15,032 nt of DNA from Bacillota bacterium (GCA_023392615.1 JAEVYT010000035.1:1-15032), one strand, 5' to 3'; positions 1 to 7,266 are shown, counted from the stretch's first letter. A program made the numbers and translations. Notes: generated by a model not told the origin, from the sequence alone.

Positions 1-98
1 TAGTAAGACCCCTGGAAGACTACCAGGTAGATAGGACAAAGGTGGAAGTGCGGTAACGTATGTAGCTGATTGTTACTAATAGGTCGAGGGCTTGACCT
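1..98 (+). rRNA. 23S ribosomal RNA, 3' end (partial)
   Basis: The first bases match the conserved end of bacterial 23S rRNA: the GAAGACTAC stretch, the GATAGG motif, TGTAGCTGA, and the ACTAATAGGTCGAGG segment just before the terminal CTTGACC. The 5' part lies outside the window. The exact mature end is set by analogy, to within a few bases. No 5S rRNA follows before the next tRNA, so the operon is either arranged differently from the common 16S-23S-5S order or lacks a linked 5S gene. Confidence 0.95.
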
Positions 99-116
99 AA
101 AAAGGTTTAACAGTAA

Positions 117-137
117 AATGAACGAAAAACGTTCATT
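117..137 (+). other. Hairpin just downstream of 23S rRNA
   Basis: A perfect 8-bp stem (AATGAACG with CGTTCATT) closes an AAAAA loop, about 18 bases after the 23S end. There is no T-run, so it is more likely an rRNA-precursor processing or stability hairpin than a terminator. The role is inferred. Confidence 0.5.
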
Positions 138-179
138 AATGGATGGCATTTTCTAGTGTAGGTTTTAGTCAATATCAAA

Positions 180-210
180 CAGAAATAGCATTATGGGATT
201 TCTGTTTTTT
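180..210 (+). terminator. Rho-independent terminator of the rRNA operon
   Basis: The stem CAGAAAT (180-186) pairs with ATTTCTG (198-204) and is followed directly by six T. It sits between the 23S end and the tRNA genes, so the tRNAs may have their own promoter. Confidence 0.75.
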
Positions 211-252
211 ATATTATAGGGGTAATTGATAAAATTCTCCTATTCAGATGAA

Positions 253-258
253 TATAAT
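253..258 (+). promoter_or_regulatory. Possible -10 box of the tRNA-Asn/tRNA-Cys pair
   Basis: A consensus TATAAT lies 19 bases before the tRNA-Asn 5' end and downstream of the rRNA terminator. No good -35 box stands at 16-18 bases; TTGATA at 226-231 is 21 bases away. The call rests on the -10 box and position only. Confidence 0.4.
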
Positions 259-276
259 AATTCATTTGTGATATAT

Positions 277-348
277 TCCTCGATAGCTCAATGGTAGAGC
301 ACACGGCTGTTAACCGTGGGGTTGTAGGTTCGAGTCCTACTCGGGGAG
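277..348 (+). tRNA. tRNA-Asn (anticodon GTT)
   Basis: A complete cloverleaf can be drawn. The acceptor stem is TCCTCGA with TCGGGGA, with G as discriminator base. The D-arm is followed by an anticodon loop CTGTTAA with GTT at 309-311, and the T-arm carries GGTTCGAGTCC. CCA is not encoded. It probably forms a transcript with the tRNA-Cys 35 bases downstream, ended by the terminator at 467-501. Confidence 0.97.
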
Positions 349-383
349 TCACTTCTGAAATATAGAAGTTTATATATATGTAC

Positions 384-454
384 GGCGACATAGCCAAGCG
401 GTAAGGCATGGGTCTGCAACACCCTGATCACCAGTTCAAATCTGGTTGTCGCCT
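384..454 (+). tRNA. tRNA-Cys (anticodon GCA), copy 1
   Basis: A 71-base cloverleaf with acceptor stem GGCGACA pairing with TGTCGCC, discriminator T, anticodon GCA at 416-418 and T-arm CCAGTTCAAATCTGG. CCA is not encoded. It is identical over all 71 bases to a second copy at 7452-7522 in the same orientation. Confidence 0.97.
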
Positions 455-466
455 TAAATATTATTC

Positions 467-501
467 AGCTCTAGTATCTAATCGATGCTAGAGCTTTTTT
501 C
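467..501 (+). terminator. Terminator after tRNA-Asn/tRNA-Cys
   Basis: AGCTCTAG (467-474) pairs with CTAGAGCT (488-495). Pairing extends inward (TATC with GATG, including a T-G wobble) to a 5-base loop, and a run of T follows. Confidence 0.88.
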
Positions 502-821
502 GGAATATATAGCTATAAAAAGTATATAAACAATTGACATTATATTATATTGCATGATAAACTTTTTTTACTGGGGAGTGATACAAATGAAACAATATAT
601 TGCACAGAATTTACAGATAATATATCACTTGACCTAATTATATCTAATTATATTTGTAATATTAATATAGGAATGTTAAGTGAAGTATTTCTGTGGATGC
701 AGAAGTACTTTTTTTATAAAGAAAATATCGAAGTTTCTGTTCATATAAAAGGTTTTGTGCAGTATACACACTTTGCGATAAGGAAGGTTTGCTTCGCAAA
801 CGCTTAAAATTGGAGGAGATT
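502..821 (+). other. Leader region before the acetyltransferase, with a promoter and a possible leader peptide
   Basis: This AT-rich stretch has no convincing full gene. It holds a promoter-like pair, TTGACA (534-539) and GATAAA (556-561), with a 16-base spacer. Downstream of it a short reading frame (587-637, 16 codons plus stop, beginning MKQYIAQN) has a good ribosome-binding site, GGGGAG, at 573-578. A small hairpin GTTTGC-TTC-GCAAAC (787-801) lies just before the acetyltransferase ribosome-binding site. The predicted transcript therefore has an untranslated or leader-peptide region of about 250 bases. A longer frame through 550-807 would need a TTG start upstream of the predicted transcription start and was not accepted as a gene. 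Confidence 0.4.
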
Positions 822-1382
822 ATGATAAAACTAGAGATTAAACCTACTATAATAGGAGAAAAAATTATACTTAGACCTTTTAAAGACGATGATTATAATG
901 ATATTGAGGAATGTCTTAAGGATCCGGAAGTAAACAAATTAACTGGAAGCGATTCAGGATATGATGAAAAACGTATCCGTGAGTGGTATAGAACACGCAA
1001 TATACAAACGGATCGTCTTGATATGGCAATCATTGATAAGACAACAAACAGATTAGTTGGCGAAGTAGTAGTAAATATGTATGACGAAGAGAAAAGTAGT
1101 ATGAATTACCGAATACTAATTGGCCCTAGAGGTCGTGATAAAGGATTCGGAACTGAAGCGACGGAATTAATGGTGAACTATGTATTCGTAAATACAGATC
1201 TGAAACAACTCACGCTTGGTGTATATGCGTTTAATCCAAGGGCTCTGAGGGTATACAAGAAAGTAGGATTTGTATTAGAAAGCATAGAAAAAGATGACTT
1301 AGAATATGAAGGAGAGATGATTGATTCATATAATATGGTATTAACCAGAGAAACTTGGAAAAGATATAACTATTCCAAGTGA
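822..1382 (+). CDS. GNAT family N-acetyltransferase (RimJ/RimL type)
   Basis: A 186-residue single-domain protein that should transfer the acetyl group of acetyl-CoA to an amine in the cytoplasm. The substrate cannot be told from sequence. The start of the domain has the family's IIGEKIILRPFKDDD pattern. The acetyl-CoA pyrophosphate loop is seen as RGRDKGFGTEA near residues 103-113, and the C-terminal motif NPRALRVYKKVGF near residues 138-150 is typical of the Acetyltransf_3 group. The ATG at 822 is chosen because GGAGGAG precedes it at 812-818; an in-frame TTG at 789 has no such site. A strong hairpin follows the stop, so it is probably monocistronic. Family members acetylate ribosomal proteins, antibiotics or small amines. 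Confidence 0.9.
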   Translation: MIKLEIKPTIIGEKIILRPFKDDDYNDIEECLKDPEVNKLTGSDSGYDEKRIREWYRTRNIQTDRLDMAIIDKTTNRLVGEVVVNMYDEEKSSMNYRILIGPRGRDKGFGTEATELMVNYVFVNTDLKQLTLGVYAFNPRALRVYKKVGFVLESIEKDDLEYEGEMIDSYNMVLTRETWKRYNYSK

Positions 1383-1409
1383 AAACTATGATTTTATTAA
1401 GTTTAAGCC

Positions 1410-1447
1410 AGTTGGGAAGTGAGGTGATATTCACTTCCCAACTATTT
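1410..1447 (+). terminator. Terminator of the acetyltransferase gene
   Basis: A perfect 13-bp stem, AGTTGGGAAGTGA (1410-1422) with TCACTTCCCAACT (1431-1443), has an 8-base loop. The trailing ATTTT is a short T-tract. The stem could also stop leftward transcripts coming from the recombinase cassette, although no clear T-tract exists on that strand. Confidence 0.7.
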
Positions 1448-1458
1448 TAAAATATGTA

Positions 1459-1486
1459 ATGTAACATTTTTGCTATTTTGTTACAT
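1459..1486. repeat. Left 28-bp inverted repeat, candidate recombination site (IRL)
   Basis: On the minus strand the site reads: arm ATGTAACAAAA, spacer TAGCAA, arm AAATGTTACAT. It matches the right site at 2215-2242 in opposite orientation, with 26 of 28 bases identical and an identical spacer. The outer seven bases of each arm (ATGTAAC/GTTACAT) are themselves a perfect inverted repeat. An 11-6-11 layout is that of Xer dif-type core sites bound by two recombinase protomers. No T-run follows on either strand, which argues against a terminator. Confidence 0.8.
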
Positions 1487-1530
1487 TATTATATACCTTA
1501 ATATGCCAAATAGCAACATAATATTATAAA

Positions 1531-1559
1531 ATTAGACAAATATATCGTTATATGAACAA
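1531..1559 (-). promoter_or_regulatory. Possible outward-facing promoter inside the invertible segment
   Basis: On the minus strand, TTGTTC (1554-1559) and TCTAAT (1531-1536) are separated by 17 bases. The pair lies just beyond the recombinase stop codon and points left, out across IRL. After inversion it would point right, across IRR into cheY. In such AT-rich DNA a chance match is possible. Confidence 0.35.
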
Positions 1560-1568
1560 TAACCGACA

Positions 1569-2129
1569 CTAAAATTGTACAAGTGTATATAATTCATCTT
1601 TTTGGTCCTGACTTATACCAATATATCTCAGTGTTATACTCTGTGAACTATGATTAAATGTATCCATAATTAATCCGATATTATGTTGAGAGGCCTTATA
1701 TGTCCAGTAACCCCAGGTTTTTCGAAGACTATGCGTACCAAAATTTTCAACACCTATATACTCAGCTGCTTCTTTAAGTACCCGATATGCCTGTATTCTC
1801 CCGAAATTATTGCCTTTTTTACTGTAAAACAAGTAACTATCGTAACGCAAGTCCTGCTCTAAAACGTAAGTTTCTATTGCTTTCCTTAATGCATCATTAA
1901 TTTTGATCTTTTTTTCCTTTCCTGTCTTTTTTTCAAATAATGTTAAGTGTTCTTTAAATTCACCGTGGATTAAATACAGATTATTTACTTTTACTGGAAG
2001 TATGTCGCTGATACGCAAGCCAGTATTTAATCCGAATTTTAACAATAGAGCATACTTCGCATCTTTTTCTGATAAATAATGGTACATTTCATTAATTATG
2101 TCCTTATTTCTAATCGGCTCAACAGTCAT
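1569..2129 (-). CDS. Small tyrosine recombinase (Fim/Xer-like), probable DNA invertase
   Basis: A 186-residue protein made almost entirely of the catalytic domain of tyrosine site-specific recombinases, without the usual SAM-like N-terminal DNA-binding domain. The catalytic set is complete: Arg39 in TGLRISD, a lysine in EKKTGK (about residue 68), His133 and Arg136 in HSLRK, His160 in FNHSS, and the nucleophile Tyr169 in LRYIG. This size is typical of FimB/FimE-type inversion enzymes and shorter than most phage integrases. The ATG at 2129 is preceded by an AAGGAAGAGGG ribosome-binding site. The gene lies alone between two inverted 28-bp repeats, with no excisionase, relaxase or phage gene nearby, which suggests that it inverts its own segment. 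A predicted promoter has its -35 box inside the right repeat, so the protein could repress itself by binding there. Confidence 0.9.
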   Translation of the reverse strand: MTVEPIRNKDIINEMYHYLSEKDAKYALLLKFGLNTGLRISDILPVKVNNLYLIHGEFKEHLTLFEKKTGKEKKIKINDALRKAIETYVLEQDLRYDSYLFYSKKGNNFGRIQAYRVLKEAAEYIGVENFGTHSLRKTWGYWTYKASQHNIGLIMDTFNHSSQSITLRYIGISQDQKDELYTLVQF

Positions 2130-2195
2130 AATGTCCCTCTTCCTTCAAATTATTAAAATTTTAACAATAATAATCACCCTTTATTAAGCAAATCC

Positions 2196-2223
2196 TTTAT
2201 AAAATATATTCTAGATGTAACAA
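2196..2223 (-). promoter_or_regulatory. Predicted promoter of the recombinase
   Basis: On the minus strand, TTGTTA (2218-2223) and TATAAA (2196-2201) are separated by 16 bases. The -35 box lies in the inner arm of the right inverted repeat, so recombinase binding would cover it. Confidence 0.5.
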
Positions 2224-2242
2224 AATAGCAATACTGTTACAT
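2215..2242. repeat. Right 28-bp inverted repeat, candidate recombination site (IRR)
   Basis: On the plus strand: arm ATGTAACAAAA (2215-2225), spacer TAGCAA (2226-2231), arm TACTGTTACAT (2232-2242). It is the inverted partner of 1459-1486, with two mismatches, both in the outer arm. With the left site it bounds a 728-bp segment holding only the recombinase gene. It stands 53 bases before cheY, and its two arms carry the -35 boxes of divergent predicted promoters. Confidence 0.8.
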
Positions 2243-2265
2243 CCGAAAAATTATATATTTATAAA
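2237..2265 (+). promoter_or_regulatory. Predicted promoter of the cheY-cheA-cheW-mcp genes
   Basis: TTACAT (2237-2242) and TATAAA (2260-2265) have a 17-base spacer. The -35 box is the outer arm of IRR, so promoter use and recombinase binding should compete. No sigma-28-type box was seen here. Confidence 0.5.
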
Positions 2266-2295
2266 CAAAATAGGGTTGATTTTGGGAGATTAATA

Positions 2296-2652
2296 ATGCA
2301 GAGAGTTTTAGTTGTTGACGACGCACCTTTCTTAAGAATGATGGTAAGTAAGTTACTTACTGAAAATGGTTATGAGATAGCCGGAGAAGCGGAGAATGGG
2401 GAAGATGCCATTCAAAAATATAAGGAATTAAAGCCGGATATAGTCACGATGGATATCACCATGCCGGTGAAAACTGGTCTTGAAGCATTGAGGGAGATTA
2501 TAGAGTATGATAAGGATGCAAAGGTGGTTATGGTGACCGCTATGGGTCAGCAAAGTATGGTTTTTGAGGCAATTCAGCTAGGTGCAAAATCCTTTATCGT
2601 AAAGCCGTTTAAAGATGATATTTTTATCGGTACAATTAAGCAAGTTATCTAA
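2296..2652 (+). CDS. cheY: Chemotaxis response regulator CheY
   Basis: A 118-residue single receiver domain with no output domain, as expected for CheY. It is phosphorylated by CheA and, in motile bacteria, binds the flagellar switch. The acidic pocket is Asp8 and Asp9 (VVDD), the phospho-acceptor is Asp53 in TMDITMP, and the switch residues Thr81 (VTAMG) and Lys103 (VKPF) are all present. The start ATG follows TTGGGAGA by a normal distance. It is the first gene of the cluster, 29 bases before cheA. No flagellar genes are in the window, so the output could be flagellar or another process. Confidence 0.95.
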   Translation: MQRVLVVDDAPFLRMMVSKLLTENGYEIAGEAENGEDAIQKYKELKPDIVTMDITMPVKTGLEALREIIEYDKDAKVVMVTAMGQQSMVFEAIQLGAKSFIVKPFKDDIFIGTIKQVI

Positions 2653-2681
2653 TAATATTACGGATAAAGGAGGGCATATTT

Positions 2682-4730
2682 TTGTCTAATTATAATTCCA
2701 ATGATGTGTTAGAGATGTTCATTTTCGAATTTTCACAATTAATCAATCAATTGGAAGATCAAATCCTGGCTAATGAAAAAATGAATTCCTATACAGATGA
2801 ATCTGTGAATGAAATATTTCGTATTATGCATACGTTAAAAGGGTCTTCAGCAATGATGGGTTTTGAAAATATAGCAACATTAGCTCATTGTATGGAGGAT
2901 CTTTTTTATTGTATACGGAATGGACAAGGTGATGCTATTGATTATTCTGAGTTGGCGGATATTCTCCTTGAGTGCGTAGATTTACTAAAAGTGGAGGAAC
3001 TACGAATTAGAGCAGGTCATCCACTGGGTGATACTAACAAGGAGCTAATTAATCGAATCAATGAACTGATTCCAGAACAATGTCAAAAGGAGAATAATAA
3101 AAAGGCTCCCGTAAGCGGTGATATACTATTAGTCGCTCCACCATTAGAAGAGACAGATGATCAGAATAGTTATTTCTATCGAGCTCGCATTTATTTTGAA
3201 GATGGGATTGGCATGGAAAACATGCGCGCATTTTCAATTATTCATGATCTAGAAGGAATACAGAAGGATATAAACTATTTGCCTACTGATATTGTTGAAA
3301 ACATGAATAGTGCAGAAATAATTCAAAATAATGGGTTTATTATATTTTTAAAGTCGGATTGCTCCTATGAAACGATAGAAAATATTCTTAAGAAGACAGT
3401 CTTTTTGAAGAGTTTCGAACTACATAATATACCGGATGAAGTGGAATATCAAAATCAGCTTAATATTACTTTTAAGAATGAGAGCCAGAAACCACAATCG
3501 GTAAAGGATAGAGAGAGTAATAGTAAAGGTATTTTAAATGATATAAAGTCTATCAGCACACAGCAAAGTATCATCAGTGTTAATGTATCAAAACTTGATA
3601 AATTAATGGATCTAGTAGGCGAGATGGTAATTGCAGAGGCGATGGTTATAGAAAATTCAGACCTGGCAGGGTTAACCCTGAATAATTTTTATAAAGCAGC
3701 AAGGCATCTTAATAAGATTACTACAGAGATACAAGACACAGTAATGGCGATTCGAATGGTTCCTCTTTCAGCCACATTTCACAAGATGTATCGAATCGTT
3801 CGAGATATGAATAAAAAGCTGGGTAAGGAAGCAGAACTGAATATTATTGGAGAAGATACCGAAGTTGATAAAAATATTATTGAGCATATATCAGACCCAC
3901 TCATGCACTTAATACGTAATTCTATTGATCATGGTATAGAGATGCCGGAAGAGCGAATTAAGAAAGGAAAGCCTAAAAATGGTGTAGTTACCATTGAAGC
4001 GAAGAATTCGGGAAGTGATGTAATAATTCAGATTAAAGATGATGGAATCGGCCTGGATAGAGATAAGATATTAAAGAAAGCAAAGGATAAAAACCTTTTA
4101 AATGTACCGGAGTCTGAAATTACGAATAAGGAATTATTCGGCTTAATCTTATTTCCTGGGTTTTCTACAAACGATGAAATCACTGAGTTTTCAGGTCGTG
4201 GGGTAGGAATGGATGTAGTGTCAAGTAATATCAACGAAGTTGGAGGATCGATATCCGTTGATAGTATTGCAGATCAGGGAACTACGATTACATTAAAGAT
4301 TCCGCTTACACTTGCGATCATAGATGGTATGAATATTAAGGTTGCAAATTCCTACTACACAATCCCTACGATTAATGCGATAGAGTTCTTTCGACCCGAG
4401 CGTAAGAATATAATTGTCGACCCGAATGATAATGAGATGATTATGGTAAGAGGAGAGTGCTACCCGATATTAAAGCTCTACGAACAATTCGAGATTCAGG
4501 GAGCAAAAACAGAATATACGGATGGCATAATAGTCATGGTAGAAGAAGATGATAATACATTCTGCATATTTGCAGATGAGCTACTTGGGCAGCAACAGGT
4601 AGTAGTCAAGAGCTTACCGGATTACGTACGTAAAACCAAAAAAATTCACGGGCTATCCGGGTGCACTTTACTAGGGAATGGAGGAATCAGCTTAATTCTT
4701 GACATTCCAGCACTTTCAAAATTCGGATAA
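2682..4730 (+). CDS. cheA: Chemotaxis histidine kinase CheA
   Basis: A 682-residue cytoplasmic kinase that autophosphorylates in response to receptors and passes phosphate to CheY. Domains run in the usual order. P1 (HPt) has His50 in IMHTLKGSS. A middle region (about 120-250) looks like a P2 CheY-binding domain. The dimerisation helices P3 start near residue 298 (SVNVSKLDKLMDLVGEM). In the P4 ATPase the N box is LIRNSIDHG (about 410), the G1 box DDGIGLD (about 453) and the later glycine box GRGVGMDVV (about 505). A CheW-like P5 runs from about 545 to the end. The start is TTG at 2682, well placed behind AAAGGAGGG (2667-2674). The length is normal for the family. Confidence 0.95.
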   Translation: MSNYNSNDVLEMFIFEFSQLINQLEDQILANEKMNSYTDESVNEIFRIMHTLKGSSAMMGFENIATLAHCMEDLFYCIRNGQGDAIDYSELADILLECVDLLKVEELRIRAGHPLGDTNKELINRINELIPEQCQKENNKKAPVSGDILLVAPPLEETDDQNSYFYRARIYFEDGIGMENMRAFSIIHDLEGIQKDINYLPTDIVENMNSAEIIQNNGFIIFLKSDCSYETIENILKKTVFLKSFELHNIPDEVEYQNQLNITFKNESQKPQSVKDRESNSKGILNDIKSISTQQSIISVNVSKLDKLMDLVGEMVIAEAMVIENSDLAGLTLNNFYKAARHLNKITTEIQDTVMAIRMVPLSATFHKMYRIVRDMNKKLGKEAELNIIGEDTEVDKNIIEHISDPLMHLIRNSIDHGIEMPEERIKKGKPKNGVVTIEAKNSGSDVIIQIKDDGIGLDRDKILKKAKDKNLLNVPESEITNKELFGLILFPGFSTNDEITEFSGRGVGMDVVSSNINEVGGSISVDSIADQGTTITLKIPLTLAIIDGMNIKVANSYYTIPTINAIEFFRPERKNIIVDPNDNEMIMVRGECYPILKLYEQFEIQGAKTEYTDGIIVMVEEDDNTFCIFADELLGQQQVVVKSLPDYVRKTKKIHGLSGCTLLGNGGISLILDIPALSKFG

Positions 4731-4825
4731 TGAGAGAATGAAGTTATGCTAGTAAATATATTTACATGAGAGATGACCCAGAAGTATTACATACGGAGGA
4801 GAAATAAAATGAGAGGAGATTTGTT

Positions 4826-5323
4826 ATGCCGGAAATTGATATCAATGAAGTTGCGTATGAGGAAGATACGCAAAAAGGGAGATATTTAACCTTTACGCTT
4901 GGTCAAGAAACTTATGGTTTAGAAATTAAATATGTCACAGAAATCATAGGAATTCAAGCGATTACAGTATTACCAGAGCTATCAGAATATATTAAAGGCA
5001 TTATTAATTTGAGGGGAAAGATTATACCGGTCATGGACGTAAGACTTCGCTTCAGAAAGGAGTACCGAGAATATAACGATAGAACTTGTATTATTGTAAT
5101 AAATATTAATGATATTTCAGTCGGTTTAATCGTTGACAGCGTATCGGAAGTATTGTCGATAAATGAACAGGACATCGTAGAGCCACCGAAGATAAATAAA
5201 GGATTACAGAATAATTTCATAAAGAACATTGGTAAGGTCGGAAGTGATGTAAAGCTTTTACTTGATTGTGAGAAATTACTCTCGGAAGATGAACTAGTTA
5301 TTATTGACGAAGCAATATCATGA
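4826..5323 (+). CDS. cheW: Chemotaxis coupling protein CheW
   Basis: A 165-residue adaptor that links CheA to receptors at the membrane array. One CheW domain fills residues 18-160: the TFTLGQETYGLEI start, the IKGIINLRGKIIPVMDVR core and the VGLIVDSVSEVL strand are diagnostic. The ATG at 4826 has AGGAG at 4814-4818. A second ATG at 4809, with an even stronger GGAGGAG site (4795-4801), opens a 26-codon frame that overlaps the start of cheW out of frame. Its effect on cheW translation is unknown. The gene is 95 bases after cheA and 81 bases before the receptor gene. Confidence 0.95.
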   Translation: MPEIDINEVAYEEDTQKGRYLTFTLGQETYGLEIKYVTEIIGIQAITVLPELSEYIKGIINLRGKIIPVMDVRLRFRKEYREYNDRTCIIVININDISVGLIVDSVSEVLSINEQDIVEPPKINKGLQNNFIKNIGKVGSDVKLLLDCEKLLSEDELVIIDEAIS

Positions 5324-5404
5324 TAGTAATAAGGAAAATGGCAAGTCGACTAAAGAATATAAAATCAGATAAATTCTTAAATATGAAACGAAGGAGAAAG
5401 GATT

Positions 5405-7231
5405 ATGATTAGAAAATTTATAGATTTAAAAATTGCTGCAAAATTAATAATGGGTTTTATTATAATAGCATTGATTGCGTGTGCGGTGGGTATCGTTGGA
5501 TTGGTTAATATTATTAATATTAATAAGGCAGACACCAGATTATACCAAGACAATACTAAGGGAATTCAGTTATCTGCGGAGGCAAATATCTCATTCCAGA
5601 GAATCAGAGTAAATATGCTAAAAATGGCATCTGAGAGTGGTAGTGAAGATGCATATATCACGAAAATTGAGACATTTAAATCAGACATGAATAAATATCT
5701 GGATCAATATAAGAATTCGATCTTTACTGCCAGAGATCAGAGCATATATGATGAAGTAATAAAAAATGAAAAATCATTCACAACAGCACTTGAATCTGTG
5801 ATTGCATCAGCAAAGAGCAATGATGTAACAAAAATGAGATCTATAATTAACGGAGAAGCTCAAACATCAGCGGATGCTGTGCAGGCCGCATTTGACAACC
5901 TTCTTACGTTTAATTTAGAACAGGCTAAGCTTAAATCTGAGAGTAATGACGCGGCAGCGAGTACAGCAATAATAATGATGGTTATCATTATTATAGTAGG
6001 TGCAGCTTTATCCATTGTATTAGGACTTCTTATCTCAAGAACGATTAGTAAACCAATTAATCATATGGTGGCTGCAGCAAACAGACTGGCGCTAGGTGAT
6101 GTGGATGCAAGGGTCGAAGTAAGTTCGAAGGATGAAACCGGACATCTTGGAGAAGCATTCCAAAGAATGATTGCAAATATCCGTTCTCAAGCTGTAACCG
6201 CAGAACGAATAGCGGATGGTGACCTAACAGTCGAAGTTAAAGTTAGCTCTGAAAATGACTTACTTGGTTTAAAGCTTTCCGAAATGGTAGCTAAAAATAA
6301 TGAAGTTCTTTCTAATATAGCGGCAGCATCGGAGCAAGTGGCATCTGGATCAAAACAAATATCTGACGCAAGTATAGCTTTATCTCAGGGCGCTACCGAG
6401 CAAGCGAGCTCCGTTGAGGAGTTAACCGCTTCATTAGAGGAGATATCTGCTCAGACTAAGATAAATGCTGAGAATGCAAATAAAGCAAATGATTTGGCCG
6501 AGATAGCAAAGAATAATGCATTAAAAGGTAACTCACAGATGAAAGAAATGCAGAATGCTATGGAGGATATTAATGTCTCTTCTACGAATATATCTAAGAT
6601 TATCAAGGTAATTGATGAGATAGCGTTCCAGACTAATATTCTTGCTTTAAATGCTGCAGTTGAGGCAGCTCGGGCGGGTCAACATGGTAAGGGATTTGCC
6701 GTGGTTGCAGAAGAGGTAAGGAATCTTGCAGCTAGATCAGCTAATGCGGCAAAAGAAACAACGGATATGATTGAAGGATCAATTCAAAAGGTAGAAATCG
6801 GAACTCGTTTTGCAAATGAAACAGCAGAGGCTTTAAATAAAATTGTAGATGATGTTGCAACCGCTGCAGCCTTGGTGAATAACATCGCAATTGCTTCCAA
6901 TGAGCAAGCCATCGGAATTGAGCAAATAAATCAAGGTATTCTACAAGTATCTCAAGTTGTTCAAACCAACTCTGCTACATCAGAAGAAAGTGCAGCAGCA
7001 AGTGAAGAACTGAACGGTCAGGCTGAACTTTTAAAGGATACGGTAAGCAGATTCAAAATCAAAAGAGTCAACGCGAAGTATGACAGAATGGATGAAATTA
7101 GTCCTGAGGTTTTACAAATGTTACAGAATAAATATAACAAGATGAACGCTCAGACAGTAGATGCATCCTCAGAGAAGAAAGAAAAGAAATTAAAGATTTC
7201 TTTATCTGATGGCGAATACGGTAAGTATTAA
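5405..7231 (+). CDS. Methyl-accepting chemotaxis protein
   Basis: A 608-residue transmembrane receptor that should control CheA through CheW. Membrane helix 1 (about 12-34) is followed by an extracellular helical domain of about 150 residues that resembles the four-helix-bundle sensor, then membrane helix 2 (about 186-210), a HAMP domain (about 211-264) and a long coiled coil. The conserved hairpin tip EIAFQTNILALNAAVEAARAG falls at about 405-425. Gln/Glu pairs suited to methylation occur, for example GATEQASSVEEL near 329-340. The C-terminus (SDGEYGKY) has no NWETF-like CheR tether. The ligand cannot be told. It is the last gene of the chemosensory cluster, with ribosome-binding site GAAGGAGAAAGG. 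Confidence 0.94.
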   Translation: MIRKFIDLKIAAKLIMGFIIIALIACAVGIVGLVNIININKADTRLYQDNTKGIQLSAEANISFQRIRVNMLKMASESGSEDAYITKIETFKSDMNKYLDQYKNSIFTARDQSIYDEVIKNEKSFTTALESVIASAKSNDVTKMRSIINGEAQTSADAVQAAFDNLLTFNLEQAKLKSESNDAAASTAIIMMVIIIIVGAALSIVLGLLISRTISKPINHMVAAANRLALGDVDARVEVSSKDETGHLGEAFQRMIANIRSQAVTAERIADGDLTVEVKVSSENDLLGLKLSEMVAKNNEVLSNIAAASEQVASGSKQISDASIALSQGATEQASSVEELTASLEEISAQTKINAENANKANDLAEIAKNNALKGNSQMKEMQNAMEDINVSSTNISKIIKVIDEIAFQTNILALNAAVEAARAGQHGKGFAVVAEEVRNLAARSANAAKETTDMIEGSIQKVEIGTRFANETAEALNKIVDDVATAAALVNNIAIASNEQAIGIEQINQGILQVSQVVQTNSATSEESAAASEELNGQAELLKDTVSRFKIKRVNAKYDRMDEISPEVLQMLQNKYNKMNAQTVDASSEKKEKKLKISLSDGEYGKY

Positions 7232-7266
7232 TTAACCAGCTCGTTCCCCTAATCATATATTTTTAC

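Noticed and set aside
550..807. 85-codon frame upstream of the acetyltransferase
   Set aside because: Its TTG start lies at the predicted -10 box, has no ribosome-binding site, and the product matches no family I know. It could be a degraded gene but nothing supports it.
1459..2242. Integrative element or prophage remnant instead of a DNA switch
   Set aside because: The flanking sites are inverted, not direct, and no excisionase, relaxase, phage or plasmid gene is present.
5324..5404. Sigma-28-type promoter before the receptor gene
   Set aside because: A TAAA occurs, but no GCCGATAA-like -10 box stands at the required spacing.
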